A stretch of 64,000 nucleotides of DNA from Wielerella bovis (GCF_022354465.1 NZ_CP092361.1:1488001-1552000), one strand, 5' to 3'. Shown: positions 19,961 through 30,460, counted from the first letter of the stretch. Notes: generated from the letters alone by a model not told the origin. Numbers and translations: made by a program.

Positions 19961-21409
19961 TTAAGCTGGTGTTTTCGTGTGCCAATCGCTATTCAACTGC
20001 ATTTGGTGTGCCACGCCCAAGATTTGGCTTTCGCGGAAATAATTGCCAATCAGTTGCACGCCAATCGGCAAACCGCTCGCGCTGAAGCCAGCAGGCAAAC
20101 TCAACGCAGGCAAACCTGCCAAATTGACCGCAATCGTATAAATATCAGACAAATAGGCTTGTACAGGGTCGCTGTTCAATTCTCCCAATTTGGGCGCGGC
20201 AGTTGGCGCATTCGGAGCCAAAATCACATCGCATTTTTCAAAGGCTGCCTGAAAATCATTCGCCACCAAACGGCGCAATTTCTGCGCTTTCAAATAGTAA
20301 GCGTCATAATAGCCGTGCGACAAAACGTAAGTGCCAATCATAATGCGGCGTTTCACTTCCGCGCCAAAACCTTCGGCGCGGGTGTTGGCGTACATTTCTT
20401 CCAAGTCTTTGAATTGATTGGCACGATGTCCGTAACGCACACCGTCATAACGCGACAAATTGGTGCTGGCTTCGGCAGACGCCAACACATAATACGCTGG
20501 AATGGACAACTCGGTTTGTGGCAAGGAAACTTCAACCATTTCAGCACCTTGCTGTTTCAGCAACTCAATCGCATTGTTTAAGGCAGCCTGAACGTCTGCG
20601 CTGTTGTTGGCGGTAAAATATTCTTTCGGCAAACCGATTTTTAAGCCTTTAAGTGATTGATTTAAATCACGGGTGTAATCTTCTTTGTCGCGTTCCAAGC
20701 TGGTGGAATCGCGTTCGTCAAAACCCGCCATTGAGTTGAGCAAAATCGCGCAATCTTCGGCAGTTTGCGCCATTGGGCCTGCTTGGTCAAAACTGGACGC
20801 GTAGGCAATCATACCAAAGCGCGACACCACGCCATAAGTCGGTTTTAAGCCCGTGATGCCGCAATGGGACGCAGGTTGGCGGATTGAACCGCCCGTATCC
20901 GAACCGAACGCGGCGGGTGCCAAACGTGCCGCCACCGCTGCCGCCGAACCGCCCGATGAACCACCTGCAACGTGTTGAACATCAAAAGGATTTTTGGTCG
21001 CGCCATAGAACGAGCTTTCATTGGTGGAACCCATGGCAAATTCGTCCATGTTCACGCGACCGAGCGTTACCATACCGTCATTCAACACGTTTTGCACGAC
21101 TGTGGCGGTGTAGGGCGCGATGAAATTGTCCAACATTTTGGACGCGCAAGCGGTGCGCCAACCTGTTTGGCAAAAAATGTCTTTAAAAGCAATGGGTACG
21201 CCTGTGAGCGCGTGGGCATTGCCTTGCGCCAAACGCGCGTCTGCGGCAGCGGCTTCGGCAAGGGTTTTGTCTTTGTCCAGCGTGATGTAGGCGTTGATGG
21301 CGGTGTTTTGCGCGTCAATCGCGTTCAAATATTCGCTTGCCAATTCTACGGCGGAGATTTTTTTGCTTTGCAATAATTCACTGGCTTGTTTTAAGGTGTA
21401 AGTGGGCAT
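19961..21409 (-). CDS. gatA: Glutamyl-tRNA(Gln) amidotransferase subunit A
   Basis: GatA is the amidase of the GatCAB complex that converts Glu-tRNA(Gln), and often Asp-tRNA(Asn), to the amidated form. The 482-residue protein has the amidase-signature triad: Lys in PIAFKDIF (about 77), and the two Ser in [15 protein letters not shown] and [11 protein letters not shown] (about 152-176). Length matches the family. gatC lies 6.5 kb away on the same strand and gatB is not next to it, so the usual gatCAB operon is broken up here. Confidence 0.96.
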   Translation of the reverse strand: MPTYTLKQASELLQSKKISAVELASEYLNAIDAQNTAINAYITLDKDKTLAEAAAADARLAQGNAHALTGVPIAFKDIFCQTGWRTACASKMLDNFIAPYTATVVQNVLNDGMVTLGRVNMDEFAMGSTNESSFYGATKNPFDVQHVAGGSSGGSAAAVAARLAPAAFGSDTGGSIRQPASHCGITGLKPTYGVVSRFGMIAYASSFDQAGPMAQTAEDCAILLNSMAGFDERDSTSLERDKEDYTRDLNQSLKGLKIGLPKEYFTANNSADVQAALNNAIELLKQQGAEMVEVSLPQTELSIPAYYVLASAEASTNLSRYDGVRYGHRANQFKDLEEMYANTRAEGFGAEVKRRIMIGTYVLSHGYYDAYYLKAQKLRRLVANDFQAAFEKCDVILAPNAPTAAPKLGELNSDPVQAYLSDIYTIAVNLAGLPALSLPAGFSASGLPIGVQLIGNYFRESQILGVAHQMQLNSDWHTKTPA

Positions 21410-21524
21410 GGTTTTTTCTCGTTAATAAAATATTGAAAAATAAATAAAAAAGGGTTTTGTAAATAGGTTTCAGGCTGCCTAAAAAATGTTTTAGTCTGCA
21501 AAACCTATTTTTCATTTAGAAAAA

Positions 21525-21839
21525 TTATTTCTGATAGGGGAAAATACAGTTATTTATCAATTCATTAATGATATTGTCATCTATTTGATTTTCGGTATTG
21601 TCCTTGAAAATTTTGGATTGTACAAATTCTAAACTTTCATCTGAAATTTGACCAAAAACATCAAGCCTATCTCGGTAAAAAGGATGGGAACGCAACATTT
21701 TTTCCAATGCCGAGTTGATAGGCGGACTGCCAGCATAAAGCAATGCAGCTAAATCGTCAGATTCAAATTTAGTGAAAAAGATTAACTTGATTAAAGCCAA
21801 AATTTCATCATGATTTAAATGAATTGGGTTATTGTTCAT
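21525..21839 (-). CDS. Unrecognised small acidic protein
   Basis: 104 residues, MNNNPIHLNHDEILALIKLIF..., soluble, mostly predicted helical, ending NCIFPYQK. AT-rich relative to gatA. First gene of the gatC-gatA block as counted from the gatA side. Size and context resemble immunity-type proteins, but no family is recognised. Confidence 0.5.
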   Translation of the reverse strand: MNNNPIHLNHDEILALIKLIFFTKFESDDLAALLYAGSPPINSALEKMLRSHPFYRDRLDVFGQISDESLEFVQSKIFKDNTENQIDDNIINELINNCIFPYQK

Positions 21840-21924
21840 AAATGTACACGATTTTCAATCATTTGGTGCAGTATAAGCCCTGTAACATTTTCAGGCTGCC
21901 TGCTTCAACAAAGTTAAAAAATTG

Positions 21925-22493
21925 TCAGCCAAAGATATAGCTGCATTCTACAACGGTCTGCGATTTGCCGTTGATATTCACAGGCAATAATTCCGCTCTC
22001 AGGGTTTCATGCTCTTCCAAAACAATATTGAAGTGTTTGCGTGGGCGATATTTGTTTGCCAACACGCGGCGAGCCTTTTCAATCGGCACATCAAGCAACA
22101 AACGCTGGTATTCCATACCTGCGGTTTCTTCCGCTATGAAAGTTTGGCTGTAATGCACCACGGGCAAGCCATAATATAATAATGTCCTTTGAGCGACAAT
22201 CGGATTTGGTTAAAAGTGTATTTTTCGCGTTCGTCCCACATTTTATGAAAGCTGACTTTTTGAGCCGCTTGATTGCGATATTTTGCAGGCAGCCTGATGT
22301 TTTGTGCCAAATAAAATTGTCCATTTGCGTTGGTACGAACTGCGCCCATGCTTTCTGTAAACGCGCTCAATGCTGGACTGGTATCACAACCTTTTTCCCA
22401 TGGTTTGAACAAGCCCGACCAATCGGCTGGTGCTGCCAAAGCGACAGGGGAAAGCAAATACAAAAATGTGCTTATCAATAAAAATTTTTTCAT
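21925..22493 (-). pseudogene. Frameshifted gene for a periplasmic protein
   Basis: The first part (from MKKFLLISTFLYLLSPVALA, a signal peptide, at 22493) reads to GHYY near 22180. The remainder continues in another frame as GLPVVHYSQTFIAEETAGMEYQ to 21925. The break falls in a TAT/ATT-rich stretch, and adding one base or removing two restores one protein of about 189 residues. Both halves look protein-like, so this is a recent frameshift, a switch, or a sequencing error. The family is not recognised. Start chosen at the signal peptide; a DUS lies just upstream. Confidence 0.6.
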
Positions 22494-22505
22494 GGTGGGA
22501 AAACC

Positions 22506-22522
22506 TTTCAGGCTGCCTGAAA
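22506..22522. repeat. DNA uptake sequence, example of the palindromic form
   Basis: TTTCAGGCTGCCTGAAA. One strand contains AGGCTGCCTGAA and the other AGGCAGCCTGAA, so it offers the uptake motif in both directions. Copies of this kind separate most genes between gatC and gatA; many more occur throughout the window and are not listed one by one. Confidence 0.9.
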
Positions 22523-22529
22523 AAACCAT

Positions 22530-23129
22530 TCAATCGGGCGGCTGTCCGTCATGCGCCAACCATTGACATTCTTGCAACGCCATTTCGCTGAACACCGCGC
22601 AAAACGATGAATTTTCAGGTGAACAGGCGTAAATGCCAAATTGAATTTTGCCTGTGGCGGCGTGTAAATGGGCAATCCGCATTTGATGAAAACGGCTGCC
22701 GTCCAATGAATATTCTATGCGAAAATCCTGTGCGCGGCGGCTTAAACGATACCAAACGCTGCGGCAATGGGTGGGCATTTCGCAAGTCGCCCAGTCGGAA
22801 TAGCCGTGATTGGTGACCACGCTGCCCAAATGTTGGAAGTTGGCATTTTCGTATTCCACCGATGCTTTGAGCCAATTTTCGCTGTCCAAATACACGACTA
22901 TGCCACATTGGTCAAAGCGTTGTTTGCTTTCAGAAAAATCGGTTTTGACCACAAAACTGAAATGGCTTTCATCGGTCGCCATTTGGAACATGGGGGCGTT
23001 GTCGTTCTGAAAATGGTAGTAGGTGCGTTGCCATAAATCGGTGTGGGCTTGGGTTTGGATTGTGATTTTATTTTCTTTTATTTCAAAATATTGGGGTGGA
23101 TTTGTCCATTGCCATTGTTCAAAATTCAT
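22530..23129 (-). CDS. DUF1349-family protein (lectin-like fold)
   Basis: 199 residues. The sequence pattern fits the DUF1349 family, concanavalin-like beta-sandwich proteins: TDLWQRTYYHFQNDNAP, then FSFVVKTDFSESKQRFDQCG, GIVVYLDSENWLKASVEYE and IEYSLDGSRFHQMRIAHL, ending in KIQFGIYACSPE. No signal peptide, so cytoplasmic. The family has been linked to carbohydrate binding and is called regulation of enolase 1 in yeast; a role here is unknown. It lies in the gatC-gatA block with a DUS on each side. Confidence 0.78.
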   Translation of the reverse strand: MNFEQWQWTNPPQYFEIKENKITIQTQAHTDLWQRTYYHFQNDNAPMFQMATDESHFSFVVKTDFSESKQRFDQCGIVVYLDSENWLKASVEYENANFQHLGSVVTNHGYSDWATCEMPTHCRSVWYRLSRRAQDFRIEYSLDGSRFHQMRIAHLHAATGKIQFGIYACSPENSSFCAVFSEMALQECQWLAHDGQPPD

Positions 23130-23189
23130 GATTTTTCTCGTTTTTTTGGGGAAAATGGGGTTGCAGGCTGCCTGAAACCGTTATTTTAC

Positions 23190-23753
23190 TTAATGAATGG
23201 GCAATTTGTGTCGCAATTTTTCTTGCTTGATGGCTTCAAAAATCATCAACCATTCTTGGTGCAATTCGGGGTGCTTGATGTCAAGCGGCTGAATGTTCGG
23301 CAATCGTGTTTTAATGTGGTGGTCGCGCAATTTGCCTGTGCGTGTGTCGCGCAAACGCCATTTGGCAACATAATCGCCTGTTTTTAAATTTAAACTGTCT
23401 TGACCTGCACCTTCATTTGCTGCGGTGCCAAAAGCCCAAAAATCGTAGCCTATGTATTGCATTTTGCCATTGGTGGCATTGTGGGCGTAGTGGAAACTTC
23501 TGCCGTGTCGCATTGCGCTACACGACACGATAAAACCAACTCGCGCATTTTTTAAATGGGGTGGTTCATCGCAAACATTGTGTTCTGTGATGACTTTGTT
23601 TTGGCTGGATAATTTGATGTGCAACACGTCATCTTGTAACCAAACGCTGTCGGGTTTTTGGTCGCCGTCCAAATCTTTGTTTATCCGAGTTTCAGCGTGA
23701 ATGGTTTGGCTGAATAATAGGGCGAACACGCTCATCAATAAATGTTTTTTCAT
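23190..23753 (-). CDS. Secreted protein with a short FG-GAP-like motif
   Basis: 187 residues from MKKHLLMSVFALLFSQTIHA, a clear signal peptide. The mature part opens with RINKDLDGDQKPDSVWLQDD, whose DxDGDxxPD pattern is that of calcium-binding FG-GAP/VCBS-type repeats. Two further cysteines could pair. An in-frame extension to 23786 reads through a DUS and is discarded. Part of the gatC-gatA block; function unknown. Confidence 0.65.
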   Translation of the reverse strand: MKKHLLMSVFALLFSQTIHAETRINKDLDGDQKPDSVWLQDDVLHIKLSSQNKVITEHNVCDEPPHLKNARVGFIVSCSAMRHGRSFHYAHNATNGKMQYIGYDFWAFGTAANEGAGQDSLNLKTGDYVAKWRLRDTRTGKLRDHHIKTRLPNIQPLDIKHPELHQEWLMIFEAIKQEKLRHKLPIH

Positions 23754-23782
23754 GATTTTTCCACTTTCAGGTTGCCTGAAAC

Positions 23783-24283
23783 TCAATCAGATTCATCAAG
23801 TGCGTACAGTTTATTAACAATTTCACTCGGTAAACCTTCATCATATTCTTCAAAATCAATTTCAAGGTCTACAAAATCATGACCATTAATGGTCGCCAAC
23901 ATTTCGGCAGGCACTTCGCGCACACGCACAATATCTTCATATTCAAACGGCATGCCGCCATCGGTATCGTAAGGGTCGTACCAAATATTCGCATTGGTAT
24001 AGAAACCATTGGTGTAACGCGCTTCTATCAAACGCGTCAGTCGCCAATCTTCTTGCACAAAATAGGGAACGTCTTGTTCATCATCAAATTGCGTTAAATA
24101 ATCCGCGCCCAAATTCCAATAAATTTTTAAAATAACCGCTCGTTCCGTTTCAGGCTGGTCAATCAACCACGCCAAACCTGCCTTGTTGTCATCATAATTT
24201 GAACGCGCGGCATAATTGAATTGTTCGGCAGGTGTGGCGTTTTTCAAAAAATCAAGAATTAACTTTTCTGTTTCATTATTCAT
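23783..24283 (-). CDS. DUF4274-like acidic protein
   Basis: 166 residues, MNNETEKLILDFLKNATPAE..., strongly acidic. The pattern FNYAARSNYDDNKAGLAWLID followed by RAVILKIYWNLGADYL matches my memory of DUF4274, a family of small proteins often found near polymorphic toxin loci; the assignment is tentative. No signal peptide. The upstream in-frame extension is a DUS (FRQPE). It lies in the gatC-gatA block. Confidence 0.6.
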   Translation of the reverse strand: MNNETEKLILDFLKNATPAEQFNYAARSNYDDNKAGLAWLIDQPETERAVILKIYWNLGADYLTQFDDEQDVPYFVQEDWRLTRLIEARYTNGFYTNANIWYDPYDTDGGMPFEYEDIVRVREVPAEMLATINGHDFVDLEIDFEEYDEGLPSEIVNKLYALDESD

Positions 24284-24318
24284 TTGTTTAACCTTTATTC
24301 TTTCAGGCTGCCTGAAAT

Positions 24319-24711
24319 TCAATCTGGCGAAGAAATCGTTTTCACTTCCACATTTTTGCCGCGCTGACGGAAAATAATGGTTGTTATTCCGCCTTCAAAA
24401 TTTTGCTCAATGTGCAAACCGTTTTTGATTGGCATGTAAATAAACGGAATTTGCAATTTCGTGTCGGGATAGACAGTTACGGCTTTTTTCGGCATGGTCG
24501 GCAACAGTCTGTATTTGCGGTATTCGCCTGTCAGGTGTTTCAGTTGCTTTTGGCGATATTGTTGATAAACGCGTGCCACATTGGTGTTGGCGTAATGGCA
24601 AGTTTCGGTGTTGTTATAATTGTCTTTTGAATAGACGGTATGACATTTGGGCGCGGCGTAAACTGTGTTTGCCAGAAACAATGTTGCCAATAAAATCAAT
24701 TGTTTTTTCAT
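24319..24711 (-). CDS. Small secreted protein of unknown function
   Basis: 130 residues with a signal peptide (MKKQLILLATLFLANTVYA), then APKCHTVYSKDNYNNTETC with two cysteines likely to form a disulfide. The rest is basic. No family is recognised. A DUS lies just upstream and another at the 3' end. Confidence 0.6.
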   Translation of the reverse strand: MKKQLILLATLFLANTVYAAPKCHTVYSKDNYNNTETCHYANTNVARVYQQYRQKQLKHLTGEYRKYRLLPTMPKKAVTVYPDTKLQIPFIYMPIKNGLHIEQNFEGGITTIIFRQRGKNVEVKTISSPD

Positions 24712-24740
24712 GATTTTGAACTTTCAGGCTGCCTGAAAAT

Positions 24741-25529
24741 TTAACCTGCATCGGTTTTAATTTGCCCAAAATCGCTTTTTGCCAAGGCTTTTTGTTCAAT
24801 AAATGCCATTAATTTATTGCCGTCTTGCCAGCACCATGCCAAATCATTGTGCGATTTCAAAGTCAAAAAAGGCAACCAAGTTTCGTTTTCCACTTCGGGC
24901 GTGGGGTCATAACCCAAAGAATAAAATGACGGATAACCTGCCAAATAATCAGGCGCTTGTTTTTCTTGTCTATAATCACCGAATAAGTCAAAAAACTCAC
25001 GACGTGATTTTTTATTATCAGGAAAATCCAATTTTAATTCATCAGAACACGGCATATTTAAACCATATTCAAAAGTAATGCTTTTGGCGTGAATCACCGT
25101 ACCATCGTGCAGTATGTTCATTTTGTCTTGATGCAAAACACGCTCGGTTTTTTCATCAAAATAATATGCCACAACATAATTTTCATCGCCAAAAAATGGT
25201 TCTTCATCATCGCTTTCCCAATCTTTACTACATTCTTGATAAAACAAAGACAAAATACCTGTTTGGGGAAATTGTGAACGCAAAGGATTGTCGCTTGGCA
25301 AATCGGTAAAATTGATTTGGGCGAAAAACAGGTATTCTGTACCTTTTGGTGTTTCAGGCAGCCTGAAATCAACTGGCAGATAAGGTGCGCCACCAAAATA
25401 ACTGCTATTTTGATGAATGTCTTGTTCCACAAAAGAAATGTCAAAACAAGGCTTTGCCAACGCCAACCAAGCATTTTTATCAAATTGTGGATTTTGTTCA
25501 AAAAATTGATTTAAATCTGACACTTTCAT
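24741..25529 (-). CDS. YwqG family protein (DUF1963)
   Basis: 262 residues with the DUF1963/YwqG pattern: SYFGGAPYLPVDFRLPETPKGTEYLFFAQINFTDLP (about 43-78; conserved GG.P.LP...P), then GILSLFYQ, and LLGYPSF-like LAGYPSFYSLGYDP near residue 196. The family is soluble and functionally obscure; several members sit in toxin-immunity neighbourhoods. Part of the gatC-gatA block with DUS at both ends and one inside (FRLPETPKG region, near 25355). Confidence 0.8.
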   Translation of the reverse strand: MKVSDLNQFFEQNPQFDKNAWLALAKPCFDISFVEQDIHQNSSYFGGAPYLPVDFRLPETPKGTEYLFFAQINFTDLPSDNPLRSQFPQTGILSLFYQECSKDWESDDEEPFFGDENYVVAYYFDEKTERVLHQDKMNILHDGTVIHAKSITFEYGLNMPCSDELKLDFPDNKKSRREFFDLFGDYRQEKQAPDYLAGYPSFYSLGYDPTPEVENETWLPFLTLKSHNDLAWCWQDGNKLMAFIEQKALAKSDFGQIKTDAG

Positions 25530-25573
25530 TATTCTGTCTCTATTATTTTTAGGCTTTCAGGCAGCCTGAAACT

Positions 25574-26755
25574 TCATTCTTCATTTTGACGAATGGTTAA
25601 AGCATGTTCCACCGTTTGCTCTGCCAGCACATCGCCAGCCACATTGGTCAGTTGGAAATAAAATCCTGATATTTCACGAACAGGGTTTTCTGAAAAATCC
25701 ACATCTTCCCAGTTGATAATAAAACATGGATTATCATCTTCTTGGCATTCATCATAGCTCAATAAACTTGATTTAAAAATACATTCGCCAATTTCGCTGC
25801 CAAGCATGTCATAAATCCACACAATCACGCCATGTTTTGCTTGATGATTTAAATACATATACGAACTCAAGTCGGTATTGTGTGCAATGGTACTGTGTTC
25901 ATCAACGGGGATTAAATTGTCATTTTCATCAGCCATATTGGCATAATATAAATTGTCAGGCTCAAATGTAATTGGGGCATCTTGACCATCGTCATGCCAA
26001 TTTTCCACTTTTAATGGAAAATCAATTTGTAATGATTCAATCGCAATATCATAACGATTGTATGCTTTAATCATAAAACCGCTAATATCGCCAATTTCAT
26101 TCATATTGAAATTTAAATCCAATAAGCCATCAACTGTTTCAGATATTGGGTCAAAACCATAAGATAAATCCGTGAGTGGCACACAAGAAAACCGCACATT
26201 TTCATTGCATTCAGCCTGTATTCGCACGGTAATTTGTGAATCAATGCTGATGCTGTCGTTGGGCGATAAAATATGTCCGTCATACCGCACAGACACAAAT
26301 TCAATGTTCAAATTATCCTTATCTGCCGTTTGACGTTGCGCCAATTCTTCTGATGAAAAAGGTTTGTACACATAATTGATGTTGTGTACTTCATGATATA
26401 AAGCATCATTATTGGTGCTTTTGGCAGAAAGGATTGCACCCGTAACGGTTAAACCATTGGGATATTTTTCTGCATCAATATCATTCAGATAAAAATAACG
26501 CTCAATGGTGTGGCGCCCTGCTGGCAACACATCAGATGGCATATAACCACCATTAGGCAATTCATCTTCCTTAACCTGCGAAAACATCCAAATTCGACAA
26601 TCATAACGACTTTCAAAATCAATGGTCGCCCACAATAAATCGCCATCACTTAAAGACTCGGATTCAGGTGTTTTAAATGTGATGCTGTGCAAAATAAATT
26701 CAGGTTTAGGTTGAAAACCAAACAGTTTGCTAAACAATTTACCAAAACACGACAT
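25574..26755 (-). CDS. Large unrecognised acidic protein
   Basis: 393 residues, MSCFGKLFSKLFGFQPKPEF..., no signal peptide. It seems to be built of three or four beta-rich modules (about 20-125, 145-245, 255-330 and 330-390) with recurring patterns such as GFMIKAYNRYD and GFYFQLTNVAGD, suggestive of immunoglobulin-like repeats. This is reading of pattern only. Largest gene of the gatC-gatA block; function unknown. Confidence 0.55.
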   Translation of the reverse strand: MSCFGKLFSKLFGFQPKPEFILHSITFKTPESESLSDGDLLWATIDFESRYDCRIWMFSQVKEDELPNGGYMPSDVLPAGRHTIERYFYLNDIDAEKYPNGLTVTGAILSAKSTNNDALYHEVHNINYVYKPFSSEELAQRQTADKDNLNIEFVSVRYDGHILSPNDSISIDSQITVRIQAECNENVRFSCVPLTDLSYGFDPISETVDGLLDLNFNMNEIGDISGFMIKAYNRYDIAIESLQIDFPLKVENWHDDGQDAPITFEPDNLYYANMADENDNLIPVDEHSTIAHNTDLSSYMYLNHQAKHGVIVWIYDMLGSEIGECIFKSSLLSYDECQEDDNPCFIINWEDVDFSENPVREISGFYFQLTNVAGDVLAEQTVEHALTIRQNEE

Positions 26756-26854
26756 GATAATATTTCTTTGCTAACTAATTTCATCAAATTAAATTCAGGC
26801 TGCCTGAAACATTTTCATTATCTTGAAGAGGCAGCCTGAAACCTTTAACGCATA

Positions 26855-27895
26855 TTAAATAATAGGCAAATTTTCTTTCCCAATTTCCCAGAAATCATCA
26901 GGAAGCGGAGGGTCTTCATATTCTTCCTCCTCTTCTTCTGGTTCGGGTTCTTTGGGTGGACTGGCAACCGCTTTTGGCGGCGGTGCCACATCTTTTGCCT
27001 TATCCTGATTGCTTACCGAAGTTGTTTCAGGCTGCGTTGATTTAGGTGCAGTTTCTGGTTTAGATGCGACAGGCTGATTATTTGCAGATTCCTCCGCAGG
27101 TTTTTCAGGCTGCTTATTTTGATTCTCTGTTTCACCATGTTTCCATTCAGTAGACACTTGAACTTCCTTTGGTGGTGTAGTTGTTTTGGCTGGCGAACTT
27201 GGCGCAGATTTCTCTGTTGCATCTGCCTTGTTTTCAGGCTGCCCTACTGTATTTTCAACTGATTTGGTATCTGCTTGAACAACAGGTGGATTATCCACTT
27301 GTTGTGGTTTAGGCGCAGTTGGTGCTGTAACATTTGACTGCCCCACTCGTTTGCATACCTCGCGTATCACACCATCATTAGGTTGCGATAATAATTTCAA
27401 CTGGTCAGCAGTATATTTCGGTACAGGAAATTCATTGGCATCAACGATTTCGCCATTCGTACTGTAATGGGTAGTGGTGCGAATGGTGCGAATACTGTTG
27501 GCGCAATCAATCTGCTCAAACCAACGATTATAAGCATACCATGCACCCGTTGCTGGCGATTTTTGCGGTTTAGGATAATGGTATTCTATCAATGCAGTAA
27601 TCACGCCATTTTCTTGTTTGATACTATCTGCCAACAAAAATTCGCGGCTACCCGATGGATTTGCTTCTCCTGTCGGCACATAATTTGGATTGCGTGTCGG
27701 GTCGGGCATTTTGTGTTCGGTCGGTTTTTCAGGCTGCGATGTTGCTACGCCAATATTTTCAGGCTGCCCATCATCAGGTTCCTGAGATTGCCACAAATCA
27801 GTATATCGTGTCGTAAAACGAGTTTCATGTATCACATGGCAGCCTGAAAACAAAATTGAACACGCCATCGCCAAGGCAATAGAACGCAACTTCAT
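26855..27895 (-). CDS. Lipoprotein with adhesin-E-like domain and DUS-derived linker
   Basis: 346 residues with a lipoprotein signal (SILFSGCHV, Cys 19). Residues about 85-190 resemble the surface-adhesin E family (PF16747): a WFEQIDCANSIRTIRTT core and a closing REVCKR, giving two conserved Cys. The rest (about 195-346) is Pro/Lys/Glu-rich and disordered, ending in an EEEEEEYEDPPLPDD acidic tail. At least five QPE motifs in the linkers are in-frame DUS or partial DUS. It starts two bases after the gatC stop, so it is probably translated from the gatC transcript. Family assignment is tentative. Confidence 0.6.
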   Translation of the reverse strand: MKLRSIALAMACSILFSGCHVIHETRFTTRYTDLWQSQEPDDGQPENIGVATSQPEKPTEHKMPDPTRNPNYVPTGEANPSGSREFLLADSIKQENGVITALIEYHYPKPQKSPATGAWYAYNRWFEQIDCANSIRTIRTTTHYSTNGEIVDANEFPVPKYTADQLKLLSQPNDGVIREVCKRVGQSNVTAPTAPKPQQVDNPPVVQADTKSVENTVGQPENKADATEKSAPSSPAKTTTPPKEVQVSTEWKHGETENQNKQPEKPAEESANNQPVASKPETAPKSTQPETTSVSNQDKAKDVAPPPKAVASPPKEPEPEEEEEEYEDPPLPDDFWEIGKENLPII

Positions 27896-27897
27896 AT

Positions 27898-28188
27898 TTA
27901 ACTTTCAATCACTTGTGGCACGATATACAAACGATTGCGTACATCAGGCGCAACTGCTTGATATGCCGCCGCATGGTCGGTTTCCACAACTGCATCTTCG
28001 CGCAAACGCAACGCCACTTCATGCGGATGCGACATAGGCTCAACACCATCGGTATTGACCGCTTGCATTTTTTCCACCAACTCAAAAACAGCATTCAATT
28101 TTTCCAAAGTTGCCGTTTTTTCCGCATCGTCCAAAGACAAACGCGACAACTTGGCGATTTTTTCCACATCATCTAATGTCAGAGCCAT
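27898..28188 (-). CDS. gatC: Glutamyl-tRNA(Gln) amidotransferase subunit C
   Basis: The 96-residue GatC wraps around the GatA-GatB interface. The start MALTLDDVEKIAKLSRLSL and the core GVEPMSHPHEVALRLREDAV are characteristic. It is divergent from mreB and heads a minus-strand run of genes ending with gatA 6.5 kb downstream. Confidence 0.94.
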   Translation of the reverse strand: MALTLDDVEKIAKLSRLSLDDAEKTATLEKLNAVFELVEKMQAVNTDGVEPMSHPHEVALRLREDAVVETDHAAAYQAVAPDVRNRLYIVPQVIES

Positions 28189-28356
28189 ATCTAAAAATTC
28201 CTTAAAATTTTGATTTAGTAATTTGAAAAATTAGGGTATCATTGCGTGTTATTTATGCGCAGCGTGCGCAATTATACCCGAAAACGTTTTTAAAAGTATG
28301 ATGATTTTTTCAGGCAGCCTGAAAGCTATCATGCTTTACCCATTGTTTATATTTAA

Positions 28357-29415
<1,059 letters not shown>

Positions 29416-29444
29416 AACTGTTTCGACTTGATGGATAACAGATT

Positions 29445-29478
29445 ATGGCTCACTGGTTTCCCAAACCAAGTGAGCCAT
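29445..29478 (+). terminator. Hairpin after mreB
   Basis: TGGCTCACTGGTTT and AAACCAAGTGAGCCA form a long stem (one bulge) 30 bases after the mreB stop. No U-run follows, so it may reduce, rather than end, transcription into mreC. Confidence 0.5.
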
Positions 29479-29575
29479 TGTCTGCTTACATAATTAAAAA
29501 ATTTATTGAAAAAACTTAAACAACTACTTTCAGGCTGCCTGAAACATTGTGCTACACAAGTAAATACTTAAACAC

Positions 29576-30460
29576 ATGTCAGACCAATCCCTTTCCTTTA
29601 CCCAACGCGGTATTCGCCCCGTTAATAAGCTGATTTGCTTATCTATTTTATCCATTATTTTATTGATGCTAGATAGCCGATATTCTGCTGTTCAAACAGC
29701 TAGACGCTATGTAGCAACCGCATTGTTTCCATTACAATGGCTCGCTAATCAACCACTTGAATGGTATGAATATAGCAGCGCCATGTTTCAATCACAAAAC
29801 TATTTATTGAAAGAAAATCAACGCTTAATGCAAGAAAACACTCGCTTAAAACTCCAAGCGCAGCAAGCAGAATTACGCGGTAAAGAATTATCAGACCTTA
29901 AATCATTGATGTCTTTGCAAAATCATGGCTTACAAATTACCACCGCTGCCGAAATTATTTCTAACGGCAAAGAACCTTCAGGCAGCCGTTTGATTATTAA
30001 TAAAGGCGCAAACCACAATATTCGCGCAGGAGATGCCGTTGTAGATGACACGGGATTAATTGGACAAATCAATCAAGTCCACCCATTAAGTGCAGAAATC
30101 AGCCTATTAACAGACAGCACCTCAACCATTCCAGTCATGGTGGCACGAACAGGGATTCGTTCTTTATTATACGGTGGCAGTGGTAACATTTCTTTACGCT
30201 ACTTTCCAACCGATGCCGATTTACAACCCAACGATATTTTGGTTACTTCTGGCTTGGACAGCATTTTTCCTGCAGGTATCCCTGTGGCACGCGTCATCCA
30301 AACCAGCCGTAATGCAGGCACCCCTTTTTATCGTGTACAATTAGAACCTTTGTCCGATTCGCGCAGCAGTAAATATGTATTAATACTACCGCAAACCGAA
30401 CTTCCTAATTTTCAGGCTGCCTCTACACCAATGGCAGCATCCGTTCCGACACAACCATGA
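29576..30460 (+). CDS. mreC: Rod shape-determining protein MreC
   Basis: 294 residues: one N-terminal membrane helix (LICLSILSIILLMLDS, about 19-34), a coiled-coil stretch (NYLLKENQRLMQENTRLKLQ, about 75-95) and the periplasmic MreC beta domain (GADHNIRAGDAVVDDTGLIGQ-type). The C-terminal tail contains an in-frame DUS (NFQAAST). MreC links MreB to penicillin-binding protein 2. It overlaps mreD by four bases. Confidence 0.95.
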   Translation: MSDQSLSFTQRGIRPVNKLICLSILSIILLMLDSRYSAVQTARRYVATALFPLQWLANQPLEWYEYSSAMFQSQNYLLKENQRLMQENTRLKLQAQQAELRGKELSDLKSLMSLQNHGLQITTAAEIISNGKEPSGSRLIINKGANHNIRAGDAVVDDTGLIGQINQVHPLSAEISLLTDSTSTIPVMVARTGIRSLLYGGSGNISLRYFPTDADLQPNDILVTSGLDSIFPAGIPVARVIQTSRNAGTPFYRVQLEPLSDSRSSKYVLILPQTELPNFQAASTPMAASVPTQP

